Assembly (NCBI RefSeq): GCF_000384075.1
Contig: NZ_KB913025.1
Span: forward strand, 2,675,919 to 2,739,918
Direction of reading: 5' to 3'
Origin: Methylovulum miyakonense HT12
GTDB lineage: Bacteria > Pseudomonadota > Gammaproteobacteria > Methylococcales > Methylomonadaceae
Length of the DNA: 64,000 nucleotides
Shown here: positions 49,106-57,560 of the stretch, in pieces
Position numbering within the stretch: the stretch's first letter is position 1
How the letters are laid out: every line of letters begins with the position of its first letter
Position numbers and translations under genes: made by a program
Notes under the pieces: generated by a model
The model's database searches: none
The model's input: the letters and a program-made list of their open reading frames with translations, nothing else
What the model was told of the DNA's origin: nothing

Positions 49106-50611
49106 ATGCCCGAAAAAAAACATATCGTAATTATTGGCGCAGGCCCTGGTGGCTTGTGCGCTGGAATGCTGCTTTCCAAACGCGGCTTTAAAGTCTCTAT
49201 TTTTGATAAAAACAGCGAAGTGGGTGGACGTAACCGACCCATTCGCTTAGGAAAATTCGTCTTCGACACCGGCCCTACGTTTTTGCTGATGAAGCATGTG
49301 CTGGATGATATGTTCGCGTTATGCGGACGGCGTAGCGCGGATTATCTGGATTTTATCAAGCTGGATCCCATGTACCGCTTGCTGTTTTCTGACCGTGCCG
49401 TGCAGGTGTATTCCGACCGCGAGAAAATGCGTGAACAACTCAGTGATGCCTTTCCTGAAGGCAGCACGGGCTATGATGCCTATCTGAAAAAAGAAGGGGC
49501 GCGGTTTGAAAAGCTATATCCGTGCATCCAATGCGATTATTCCAGCCTGAAAGCGTTTTTCTCGTGGGATTTGCTCCGCGCTGTGCCTAGCCTGGCGCTG
49601 AACCACAGCGTGTTCACTAATTTGGGTAAGTATTTTAAAGAAGAGAAAATGCGTTTGGTGTTTTCTTTCCAATCCAAATACTTAGGCATGTCGCCGTGGG
49701 ATTGTCCCGCTTTGTTTACCATGCTGTCGTATTTGGAACACGAGTACGGCATTTATCATGTCAAAGGCGGTTTGAACCAAATTGCGGCGGCAATGGCGAA
49801 AGTGATTATTGAACAGGGTGGGGCAATCTTTACCGACACGGCGGTCAAGTCGCTCATTGTTGACAACAAAACCGTCAACGGTGTGCGTCTGCAAGATGGT
49901 AGTGAAGTGCTGGCGGATGAAGTGATCGTCAACGCCGATTTTGCGTATGCGATGACTAATCTGGTCGAGCCGGACGCGTTGCAACAATACAGCCCTGAGA
50001 AGGTCGCGAAGCTGGAATATTCTTGCTCGACCTTCATGCTCTATTTGGGCTTAAACACCCGTTACGATTTGCCGCACCACACCATCGCCTTTGCCGAGGA
50101 TTACGTCACCAACGTCAGCAATATTTTCCACAATAAAACCTTAAGCAAAGATTTTTCCTTTTACGTGCAAAACGCCTGTGTCAGCGATGACACGCTCGCG
50201 CCGGAAGGTAAATCGGCCTTGTATGTGTTAGTCCCTATGCCCAATAACGAAAGCGGTTTGGATTGGGAAACCTTGTGTGCGGAAAAACGCGAACAAGTCT
50301 TGGATATTATGGAAACGCGGATGGGCTTGACGGGCATCCGTGAACACATCGAATGCGAGAAAATCATCACTCCGCAAGCGTGGGAAACCGAGGAAAACGT
50401 GTATCGAGGTGCTACGTTTAGCTTGTCGCACAAATTCAGCCAACTGCTTTACTGGCGACCCCACAACCAATTTCAGGAATTGCGCCAGTGTTATTTGGTT
50501 GGCGGTGGTACGCATCCGGGCAGTGGTTTGCCGACCATTTATGAATCGGCGCATATTTCGGCTAAGCTGATTTGTAAGAAGTATGGAGTAGTTTTTGGGT
50601 TGGAATCTTAA
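49106..50611 (+). CDS. crtN: CrtN-type 4,4'-diapophytoene desaturase
   Basis: 501 residues of the phytoene-desaturase family. The N-terminal dinucleotide site is IVIIGAGPGGLCAGMLLSKRGF with DKNSEVGGRN, and the C-terminal signature is YLVGGGTHPGSGLPTIYESA. In Methylomonas the first carotenoid gene of this kind desaturates C30 diapophytoene stepwise to diapolycopene. The aldehyde dehydrogenase and the second desaturase-like gene downstream support the C30 pathway. The squalene/diapophytoene synthase is not in the window. Assignment to CrtN rather than a CrtI-like enzyme rests on context and sequence flavour. Confidence 0.82.
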   Translation: MPEKKHIVIIGAGPGGLCAGMLLSKRGFKVSIFDKNSEVGGRNRPIRLGKFVFDTGPTFLLMKHVLDDMFALCGRRSADYLDFIKLDPMYRLLFSDRAVQVYSDREKMREQLSDAFPEGSTGYDAYLKKEGARFEKLYPCIQCDYSSLKAFFSWDLLRAVPSLALNHSVFTNLGKYFKEEKMRLVFSFQSKYLGMSPWDCPALFTMLSYLEHEYGIYHVKGGLNQIAAAMAKVIIEQGGAIFTDTAVKSLIVDNKTVNGVRLQDGSEVLADEVIVNADFAYAMTNLVEPDALQQYSPEKVAKLEYSCSTFMLYLGLNTRYDLPHHTIAFAEDYVTNVSNIFHNKTLSKDFSFYVQNACVSDDTLAPEGKSALYVLVPMPNNESGLDWETLCAEKREQVLDIMETRMGLTGIREHIECEKIITPQAWETEENVYRGATFSLSHKFSQLLYWRPHNQFQELRQCYLVGGGTHPGSGLPTIYESAHISAKLICKKYGVVFGLES

Positions 50612-50657
50612 TACTTTTTTAAACAATGGCTTAGGGTTTAATTTAGGAGAAATAACC

Positions 50658-51500
50658 ATGTCCCAAAAAACACTCTTACGGATTTTAATCTTAGGTGAAA
50701 TCATTTCTCCTTTGATAGGCGCAATAATTGATCAGTTTTTTCCTCAATTATTGCCTAAAGCTTTACAAGATTATTTTACTAGTTCTGATTCATCGGAATT
50801 TCAATGGGGAGCCTTCTGGATATTGTCTATATTGGGAATTGCTTTTGCTTACTTGGCATCCCTCTATGGACTTTGGCGATTAAGATCATGGGCGCGTTGG
50901 TTGTATACTTCATTATTCTTGGTATATTTTTACCCCCCGTTTTTTGAGCCTACCGTTTCCTCCGCGATTGCCAATATCTGTTCAGAACTGTCTAGCGGCT
51001 GCTCAGGCGGAATCTTAGTGCTAATTTGGGTTTCTGAAATTAGCCGTGAATTTAGCAATCAACCCCGAAAAAGTGTAAAGGAATATTTCAATACTGGAAT
51101 TGCCCCTATACTGATTTTGCTAATCTGCGTGTTCGTAAGTAGTTTATTAAGCGTGGCGATGACAGGTGATCCCATTGTTGGACAACCTTGGAAGACTTTT
51201 GAAATTATCCTGTTTTCTTTCATTATGTATTGGTGGTATTACCTCGATAAAGCGCAGCATGATTATCGGGCGGGGAAATGGCTGAATATGGCTGTGGTAG
51301 GTTGCGGAATTATTGCGGTTCCCGTTTATTTATTTCGTTCCCGACCATTGCGGCAGGCTGTTATGGCTTTTTTGATGTTTTTGCTAGTTATTGTTGGTGT
51401 TGGTGTTTCATTTATGGTTGGCGGAGGGATTGGTAAAGTTATTATTGATTTAGATGGGTGTGAAACCGTATTTAATCATAGTGTTAATCAATCAATATAA
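50658..51500 (+). CDS. Polytopic membrane protein, unknown function
   Basis: 280 residues with about six or seven hydrophobic segments (ILILGEIISPLIGAII, FWILSILGIAFAYLASLYGLW, IAPILILLICVFVSSLL, IILFSFIMYWWYYL, MAVVGCGIIAVPVYLF, MAFLMFLLVIVGVGVSFMVGGGI). The start at 50658 has AGGAGA eight bases upstream. No family is recognised. It lies between crtN and the aldehyde dehydrogenase on the same strand, is somewhat AT-richer than both, and is probably an insertion into the carotenoid cluster. Confidence 0.6.
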   Translation: MSQKTLLRILILGEIISPLIGAIIDQFFPQLLPKALQDYFTSSDSSEFQWGAFWILSILGIAFAYLASLYGLWRLRSWARWLYTSLFLVYFYPPFFEPTVSSAIANICSELSSGCSGGILVLIWVSEISREFSNQPRKSVKEYFNTGIAPILILLICVFVSSLLSVAMTGDPIVGQPWKTFEIILFSFIMYWWYYLDKAQHDYRAGKWLNMAVVGCGIIAVPVYLFRSRPLRQAVMAFLMFLLVIVGVGVSFMVGGGIGKVIIDLDGCETVFNHSVNQSI

Positions 51501-51627
51501 TAAAAACAATCAATTTTATTTATAGGTAATTCGCCCGTATAGTGTTTACCAAGCCAGACGACAAGCCTTTTCAGCTACTTAAAGCGAAAGGCTCGGCTTG
51601 AACCAAACACTCATTAGGAGAATTACC

Positions 51628-51948
51628 ATGAAAACACATACCAAAACCATCATTGCCATGATTGCGGCTATGGCTATCACCAGTATTGCTAATGCCGATA
51701 CTGACACTTCCGGCACTGTTGTTTACGATAGCCCTGCGGCGATTTACACCATCCACAATGCGCCTAATCCCATTCCGGCGCGGGTGGTTGAAAATGCCGA
51801 GATGGTTTATGTCAGTCAAGCCAATGGGCCGGCCATTTATAGCTACCCAAGCAATGTCGGGCAAAAACCAGTCAAATTGCAGATGATTTATGTCGACCAG
51901 GCTTATGGCCCGGCGATTTACAGTTACCCACACAGCCACAAACACTAA
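51628..51948 (+). CDS. Small exported protein with a duplicated motif
   Basis: 106 residues with a signal peptide (cleavage near ANA). The mature part carries two copies of a short unit, MVYVSQANGPAIYSYPSN and MIYVDQAYGPAIYSYPHS, and ends in histidines (HSHKH). The ATG at 51628 is preceded by TTAGGAGAATTACC, a good ribosome site. No family is recognised. A hydrophobic-aromatic periplasmic or surface role is possible. It is the second gene that separates crtN from the aldehyde dehydrogenase. Confidence 0.65.
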   Translation: MKTHTKTIIAMIAAMAITSIANADTDTSGTVVYDSPAAIYTIHNAPNPIPARVVENAEMVYVSQANGPAIYSYPSNVGQKPVKLQMIYVDQAYGPAIYSYPHSHKH

Positions 51949-52048
51949 TGGCGGCTTTAAAACGTGGAGACGGTTTTCGCCTCCACGGATAAAGTAGGGT
52001 AAGCTGCTATTGAAAAAACCAATTCAAGAGACACTTTTTATCCTGCCC

Positions 52049-53641
52049 ATGAACCAGCAAATCACCGCCATCTCCGCCTTAACCGAACAAGCCTTAAACA
52101 GCTATCCGATCACCCAAGCCAATGAAATTACTGGCATCATGGCATCCGCACAACAAGCTGCGACTATCTGGGCGCAAACTGGCATCAAACAGCGTGTAAA
52201 CATCCTCTCACACTTGCAAGCCATTATCTTGGCGGATTTTGACCCTATTACCGAAGTTATCATGTCAGCCACCGGCAAGGTGAAAACCGAAGTCCTACTG
52301 GGCGAGATTTATTTTGTCTTGGAGCTATTGCGCTACTATCAACAACATGCCGCCAGCATACTCGCGCCACGTCCTATCCACACCGCACCATTGGCCTTTC
52401 CTCAAGCGAGCGCGGCTTATGAAAGAAAGCCTTATGGCGTGGTGGCGATCATTTCGCCGTGGAATTTTCCATTTCAACTGACTTTAAGCCCGTTGTTGAC
52501 GGCTTTGTTCAGCGGCAATGCCGTGGTCTTCAAAATGTCCGAACTCAGTTTGCCCGTGGGTGAATTGATAGAGGAATTATTGGCAAAATTGGACTTGCCC
52601 GAAGGCTTAGTGCAACAAGTCATCGGCGAAGCGGACACAGGCACAAAGCTTATCAACGCCCGTCCCGATTTGGTATTTTTTACCGGCAGCGTGGCGGCGG
52701 GCAGGGCGGTGATGACTCGTGCGGCGCAACATCCTATTCCGGTAGTTTTAGAGTTGGGTGGTAAAGATGCCATGATTGTCTTTGCCGATGCACATTTACA
52801 ACGCGCCGTGAAAGCCGCCATGTATGGTGCATTCAGCAATAGCGGGCAAGTTTGCGTGTCGATTGAGCGGTGTTATGTTGAAGCTTTGTGTTATGCCGAG
52901 TTTGTCGGGCAATTGGTCGAAGCGGTGGCGGAGATCACCGTCGGACATGGTGCGGTCGGCGATTTGGGTGGTTTGACCAGCCTAAAACAATTTGCTGTTA
53001 TTGAAGCCCAATATAATGATGCGCTTGCCAAAGGTGCGAAAGCATCGTCGCCATTACGATTGGAAGGCCGTTACTTGCGTCCGGTAGTGTTATGGGATGT
53101 GACCCACGACATGCTCATCATGCGCGAAGAAACCTTCGGGCTCTTATTACCTGTGATGGCGTTCGAGTCGGAAGCTCAAGCCATTGAATTGGCAAACGAC
53201 AGCGAATTTGGTTTAAATGCCAGTGTCTGGAGCCGCGATATTGCCAAAGCCGAACTAGTCGCCAAACAATTGAAAGTCGGTAATTGGGCGGTGAATGATG
53301 TCATCAAAAACATCGGTCACGTCGGCTTGCCGTTTGGCGGTGTCAAAAACAGCGGTTTCGGGCGTTATCATGGCGCGGAAGGCTTGCGGCAATTCACTTA
53401 CACCGTCGCCGGACTGACCAGCCGTACGACCCTGGATGACGAACCCAATTGGTTCCCCTATTCCGAAACCCGTTATCAGGAAATGCGTGCGTTTATTGAT
53501 TTGCGATTTGGGGCGGGGAGCTTATATCAACGGATTGCCAGAAATTGGCGGAGATTGCGGGCGTTCCAGAAGTATTCATCACTAAATTTGCGCCAACATT
53601 GTCGGAACTTGTGGATTTTCATTACAAAAAATAGCAATTAG
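52049..53641 (+). CDS. Aldehyde dehydrogenase of C30 carotenoid synthesis
   Basis: 530 residues. The catalytic cysteine is Cys269 (NSGQVCVSIER), the general base Glu235 (VLELGGKDAM), and NAD-binding features include ISPWNFPFQL and FFTGSVAAGR. The C-terminal NDVIKNIGHVGLPFGGVKNSGFGR is typical of this dehydrogenase group. Between two CrtN-type genes it should oxidise 4,4'-diapolycopene aldehyde to the acid, as the ald gene of Methylomonas does. The ATG at 52049 aligns with family length but lacks a good ribosome site; a TTG at 52010 is an alternative. Confidence 0.85.
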   Translation: MNQQITAISALTEQALNSYPITQANEITGIMASAQQAATIWAQTGIKQRVNILSHLQAIILADFDPITEVIMSATGKVKTEVLLGEIYFVLELLRYYQQHAASILAPRPIHTAPLAFPQASAAYERKPYGVVAIISPWNFPFQLTLSPLLTALFSGNAVVFKMSELSLPVGELIEELLAKLDLPEGLVQQVIGEADTGTKLINARPDLVFFTGSVAAGRAVMTRAAQHPIPVVLELGGKDAMIVFADAHLQRAVKAAMYGAFSNSGQVCVSIERCYVEALCYAEFVGQLVEAVAEITVGHGAVGDLGGLTSLKQFAVIEAQYNDALAKGAKASSPLRLEGRYLRPVVLWDVTHDMLIMREETFGLLLPVMAFESEAQAIELANDSEFGLNASVWSRDIAKAELVAKQLKVGNWAVNDVIKNIGHVGLPFGGVKNSGFGRYHGAEGLRQFTYTVAGLTSRTTLDDEPNWFPYSETRYQEMRAFIDLRFGAGSLYQRIARNWRRLRAFQKYSSLNLRQHCRNLWIFITKNSN

Positions 53642-53745
53642 TGAATTGTAAAACCAAAAACTTGACCGTTTGAAATATATGCCAAGGCCAGAATGCTTAA
53701 CCCCGTTTTAATCAGACCCATTTTTAAACTGAATAGAGATTTTGA

Positions 53746-55239
53746 ATGAACAATAATAAACCCCACATCGTCGTCATCGGCGCTGGACTCGGTGGCCTGT
53801 CCGCCGCGATTTCCTTGGCTTCCGAAGGTTTTAGCGTCGATCTGCTGGAAAAAAACGACAAAGTTGGCGGCAAATTGAATGTCTTGGTAAAAGACGGTTT
53901 CACCTTCGATTTGGGGCCGTCCATCCTGACCATGCCGCATATTTTCCGTAGGCTGTTTGAGCGCGTCGGCAAAAATATGGATGATTACGTCAGTATCCAA
54001 ACCGTTGAGCCACATTGGCGCAATTTCTTTGAAGATGGCAGCACGCTCGACTTGAGTTCCGATCCGGTGGTGATGAAACAGGAGTTGGATAAATTAGGCG
54101 CGGATACGGTACGGCAATTTGACAAATTTCTGGCGTATTCCAAACGGCTTTGTGAAGTGACGGAAAACGGTTATTTCGCCCACGGTTTGGATTCGTTCTG
54201 GGAATTGCTTAAGCACTACGGGCCAGTGAAAAGTTTGCAGGAGTTCGATGTTTTCCGCTCGATGGATCAGGGGGTCAGAAGATTCATCAAAGACCCGAAA
54301 CTGGTCGATGTGCTGAATTATTTCATCAAATACGTCGGCTCTTCACCGTATGACGCACCGGCTTTGATGAATTTATTGCCATATATCCAGTTTGGTTATG
54401 GTTTGTGGTATATCAAAGGCGGCATGTACGGCATGGCGGAAGGCTTGCAAAAATTGGCAGTGGAGTTGGGGGTCAATATTCACGTCAATGCCGAAGTGGT
54501 CGAAATCCAGCACGAAGGCGGACGCGCGTCGGGTGTGCGTTTGGCGGATGACAGGGTGTTGGCGGCGGATATTGTCGTCTCCAATATGGAAGTGATTCCG
54601 GCTTATAAAAATCTGCTGCAAGGGCAGGAGGGTGAAATCCGCCGCTTGGAAAAATTCGCGCCTAGCTGTTCCGGTTTAGTGTTGCATTTGGGTGTGGATA
54701 CGATTTATCCGCAACTCGCGCATCACAATTTCTTTTATTCCGACCATCCGCGTGAGCATTTCAAAGCCATTTTCCACGATCACCGCTTATCGGAAGACCC
54801 CACCATTTATCTGGTCGCGCCGTGCAAAAGCGACCCTAGCCAAGCGCCACGCGGTTGTGAAATCATCAAAATCTTGCCGCATATCCCGCATCTTGATCCT
54901 GATAAACCCTTGTCTGCCGACGATTACGCCACCATGCGCGAGCGGGTCTTAATTAAACTAGAACGCATGGGCTTGACAGATTTGCGTAAGCATATCGTTT
55001 GCGAAGAAAGCTGGACACCTGTCGACATTCAGGCGAAATACTATTCCAACCAAGGCTCAATTTACGGTGTGGTGGCTGACCGTTTTAAAAATTTGGGTTT
55101 TAAAAACGCCCAACGCAGCAAGGTGTTGAAGAATTTGTATTTTGTCGGTGGCAGTGTCAATCCCGGCGGCGGGATGCCGATGGTGACATTATCCGGGCAG
55201 TTGGTGCGGGATAAGATTTTGGCAGATTTGGCGAAGTAA
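53746..55239 (+). CDS. CrtP/CrtNb-type diapolycopene oxidase
   Basis: 497 residues of the phytoene-desaturase family. FAD site IVVIGAGLGGLSAAISLASEGF with EKNDKVGGKLN, then FDLGPSILTMP, and the C-terminal YFVGGSVNPGGGMPMVTLSGQL. In Methylomonas the second CrtN-like gene (crtN2/crtNb) oxidises the terminal methyl groups of C30 carotenes to aldehydes, which the upstream dehydrogenase then converts to acids. It differs from the 49-kb paralogue in the C-terminal wording (NPGGGMPM rather than HPGSGLPT), consistent with the two activities. A desaturase role cannot be excluded. Confidence 0.82.
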   Translation: MNNNKPHIVVIGAGLGGLSAAISLASEGFSVDLLEKNDKVGGKLNVLVKDGFTFDLGPSILTMPHIFRRLFERVGKNMDDYVSIQTVEPHWRNFFEDGSTLDLSSDPVVMKQELDKLGADTVRQFDKFLAYSKRLCEVTENGYFAHGLDSFWELLKHYGPVKSLQEFDVFRSMDQGVRRFIKDPKLVDVLNYFIKYVGSSPYDAPALMNLLPYIQFGYGLWYIKGGMYGMAEGLQKLAVELGVNIHVNAEVVEIQHEGGRASGVRLADDRVLAADIVVSNMEVIPAYKNLLQGQEGEIRRLEKFAPSCSGLVLHLGVDTIYPQLAHHNFFYSDHPREHFKAIFHDHRLSEDPTIYLVAPCKSDPSQAPRGCEIIKILPHIPHLDPDKPLSADDYATMRERVLIKLERMGLTDLRKHIVCEESWTPVDIQAKYYSNQGSIYGVVADRFKNLGFKNAQRSKVLKNLYFVGGSVNPGGGMPMVTLSGQLVRDKILADLAK

Positions 55240-55366
55240 AGCCGTTAAAGCTGGGTATCATGTGCGTAACTGTCTAAGTTTACGATGCAAGCAATGAAGG
55301 TTTGCACAGCCCATATTCAAGGAGCACAAACTGGGATTTGTACTCCTGTTAAAATTTATCGCTTTA
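55240..55366. other. Short spacer behind the carotenoid cluster
   Basis: No gene and no convincing terminator hairpin with T run. It separates the convergent crtNb-like gene and the broken membrane gene. Confidence 0.4.
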
Positions 55367-55730
55367 TCACTGTTTCATTACCAGTAACAAAGCAAAGCAA
55401 CCTACTATAAAGGCTGAATAAAATATGGAAGGTATTAAATTCACCTTACTCGCCCAAAAAGCCAAGTAACAAAAATAAAAGCCAGATGAGAGCATCAGTA
55501 AGCTAAATATTTGCAGGTATTCGGCTATAACCTCAAACCCAGAGGAGATATGCCAAGTGGAGTACGAAAAACGTGGGGATAAGGCCAATCAAAAGCCGGA
55601 TAACAATATAAAATAATGAAGGTTTTTTACTGGTTTTCAGTTCCAAAACGGCTTTGTCTTGTTGGGTTATTTCTGCTTGCCTTGCTGCGGTAAAAGCAAT
55701 TTCTTCGGATGTCCAATCATTTTTATCCAT
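55367..55730 (-). pseudogene. Small membrane protein gene split by a frameshift
   Basis: Reading from the ATG at 55730 gives a 65-residue protein (MDKNDWTSEEIAFTAARQAE ... then a hydrophobic LLIGLIPTFFVLHLAYLLW) that stops at TGA 55533. The +1 frame continues at once with FEVIAEYLQIFSLLMLSSG, two further hydrophobic segments and a stop at 55367. Together they form one plausible protein of about 120 residues with three membrane segments, so a single-base indel near 55535-55540 is likely. A programmed +1 shift at GTT TGA G is conceivable but not of the known CTT TGA C type. Family unknown. Confidence 0.55.
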
Positions 55731-55794
55731 AAAAAGTACTCTTGTGGTTGTTACGTCATGTTATGTGGGTAGGGTTCCGCTAATGGCTTTTGCC

Positions 55795-55830
55795 CTTAGG
55801 GAATCGGCGATTTGTTCAGCTATTCCTTAG
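55795..55830. repeat. Dispersed palindromic repeat, copy 2
   Basis: CTTAGGGAATCG on the left and ATTCCTTAG on the right enclose GCGATTTGTTCAGC. Copy 1 lies at 43947-43980 with about four differences. The ends pair, giving a hairpin. Confidence 0.7.
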
Positions 55831-55886
55831 GAAATGTTGTGTAGATGCTTTATGGGGGGACAGGCATTCCGGCCCCCTACGCCGGC

Positions 55887-55919
55887 AGGGCAGGGAAGGG
55901 AAGGGAAGGGAAGGGAGGC
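55887..55919. repeat. GGGAA tandem microsatellite
   Basis: A run of four to five GGGAA units (GGGAAGGGAAGGGAAGGGAA and a variant) directly left of the MITE-like element. Its last 12 bases recur on the element's right side. Confidence 0.8.
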
Positions 55920-56165
55920 AGGGCAAGCGCATATAAATAAATTAAACAATCAATTAAGTTACGAAATTTCGGGTTTGCCGACACCAACCCAGCATCAAGA
56001 CAAGAGTGCTGGAACGGGTTTGTAACCCGTTCCGTAACGTTTTTAGTGTCTATTAGGTGGCTCAAAACGTTAAGGATGGGGTTTCAAACCCCATCCCGCA
56101 TTCATCTATACGACGTTAAAATATAAGTCATTGATATTTTATTCATTTTATATGCGCTTGCCCTG
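55919..56165. mobile_element. MITE-like palindromic element with 19-bp terminal inverted repeats
   Basis: The ends 55919-55937 and 56147-56165 are perfect 19-bp inverted copies (CAGGGCAAGCGCATATAAA). The 12-base GGGAAGGGAGGC lies directly outside both ends (55908-55919 and 56165-56176), like a target duplication. Inside are two perfect 23-bp palindromes: 56011-56033 (GGAACGGGTT-TGT-AACCCGTTCC) and 56074-56096 (GGATGGGGTTT-C-AAACCCCATCC). No open frame. The direct repeat lies in GGGAA-rich DNA, so its meaning is less certain than the inverted repeats. Confidence 0.65.
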
Positions 56166-56219
56166 GGAAGGGAGGCCCGGCTGTTTAGGAAATGGGTTAA
56201 AAAAATGGCAGGCTGGGGC

Positions 56220-57560
56220 TTATCCCCAAAATTCTATAATCACCGCTGCGCCGCCTAAGAAGCTGGATTCTATGCGGAGCCGCCCCTGATAGGCGTCGAC
56301 GATGTCGGCAACGACGCTGAGGCCAATGCCATGGCCTGGCGTGGATTCGTCGGCACGTCCGCCACGTTGCAGGATATGTTCAATATGCCGGGCACTGATG
56401 CCGGGGCCGTTGTCATGGATGCTGAGGGTCACCTGGCGGTTTTGCCTATGCCCCAAAATTTCGATATGCGAGCGGCTCCATTTGTAGGCGTTATCCAGCA
56501 GGTTCCCCAAGATTTCGATCAGGTCGGCTTCGTCGCAGCGGAACAGCAGGTCGGGGTCGATGCGGTTGCTTAGGCTAATGTTCTTGTTGCGGTACACTTT
56601 GCCCAAGGGGATGATGATGCGCTCCGCCACCCCATAAATGGCGACAGGCGGTGCAGTGGTGGAATAGTTTGCCGCGCCGGCGCGTTGCAATTGCCGCTCG
56701 ACGATATGCAGCATGCGGGTGCTTTGCTCAGTGACCGTTTCGGGAAGCGATTCCGGCTGGTCGGTTGCGCCTAGCAGCACCGCCAGCGGCGTTTTCAGGC
56801 TATGGGCCAAGTCAGACAGGGCGTTACGGTAGCGGGTCTGGCGGGCGCGTTCTTGGATGAGCAAGGCGTTGATGTTGTCGGTCAGTTGTTTGACTTCCTT
56901 AGGGTAGCGCCCGTTAATTTGCGGGTGTTCGCCCGCTTCGATGGCATTGAGTTCCCGCCTGACCCTCCGCAACGGCCCCAGTCCCCAGTGCAAGACCCAA
57001 ATCTGGGTCGCCAGCATGATCACCGCCGCCACCGCCAGGCCGCCCCATAAGCGTTGGCGGTAGCTGGCGACTTGTTGGTGTAGCGGTGCCAATTCACCCA
57101 GCAAATAAAAATTGAACGGGTAAATGCCGGATTTTACGGTGCGTTGGAAACCGAAACCGAGCAGGCAATACTCTTTGCCGTCTGCCAAGTGTATGTCCGT
57201 CCAATGTTTTTCGCCGACATGGAGGGCAAAGGGCGGGGGCGCCGGGCGGTTGAGCAAGGAAGGCGACCGCCAAAGCAAGGTGCCGTTACCGTTGGTGCCG
57301 ATAAACGCATACAGCCCGGAGTCGGGTAAGGCGAGCTGGGGATAGGGCAAGCTGCTGGGTAAGGGCATGGTCAGCCGCCCGCTTTCGTCTACCATAGATG
57401 CGCCCAACAACTGGTACATTTGTCCCAGCATGCGTTCGCGTAGCGCGAGGCGGGTGCTGGTCACAAAAGCATTGTCCAAAACCGTGCCGGTGACGGTCAG
57501 GAAAATGACCAACACCAAAATGGCGGTGAAGTTAAGCCGGAAATACAGCGAGTTTAGCAC
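56220..57560 (-). CDS. PhoQ-like sensor histidine kinase
   Basis: 446 residues. Two membrane helices (about 10-30 and 172-195) flank a periplasmic sensor of about 140 residues; a HAMP-like linker (GLGPLRRVRRELNAIEAGEH) follows. The phosphoacceptor is His253 in SDLAHSLKTPLAVL, a wording typical of the PhoQ group. The ATPase has NLLDNAYKWS (N box), DNGPGIS (G1) and GHGIGLSVV (G2). The GTG start follows the response-regulator stop without a gap (TAA GTG), so the two are coupled. Confidence 0.93.
   Translation of the reverse strand: MLNSLYFRLNFTAILVLVIFLTVTGTVLDNAFVTSTRLALRERMLGQMYQLLGASMVDESGRLTMPLPSSLPYPQLALPDSGLYAFIGTNGNGTLLWRSPSLLNRPAPPPFALHVGEKHWTDIHLADGKEYCLLGFGFQRTVKSGIYPFNFYLLGELAPLHQQVASYRQRLWGGLAVAAVIMLATQIWVLHWGLGPLRRVRRELNAIEAGEHPQINGRYPKEVKQLTDNINALLIQERARQTRYRNALSDLAHSLKTPLAVLLGATDQPESLPETVTEQSTRMLHIVERQLQRAGAANYSTTAPPVAIYGVAERIIIPLGKVYRNKNISLSNRIDPDLLFRCDEADLIEILGNLLDNAYKWSRSHIEILGHRQNRQVTLSIHDNGPGISARHIEHILQRGGRADESTPGHGIGLSVVADIVDAYQGRLRIESSFLGGAAVIIEFWG

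Larger units (their letters stand above)
55731..56219. other. Repeat-rich spacer before the sensor kinase
   Basis: About 490 bp without a gene: the dispersed hairpin (55795-55830), a GGGAA microsatellite and the MITE-like element (55919-56165), each listed separately. Confidence 0.6.

Noticed and set aside
55533..55545. Programmed +1 frameshift like that of prfB
   Set aside because: The site reads GTT TGA G rather than CTT TGA C, and no upstream Shine-Dalgarno-like stimulator was seen; a mutation or sequencing error is simpler.
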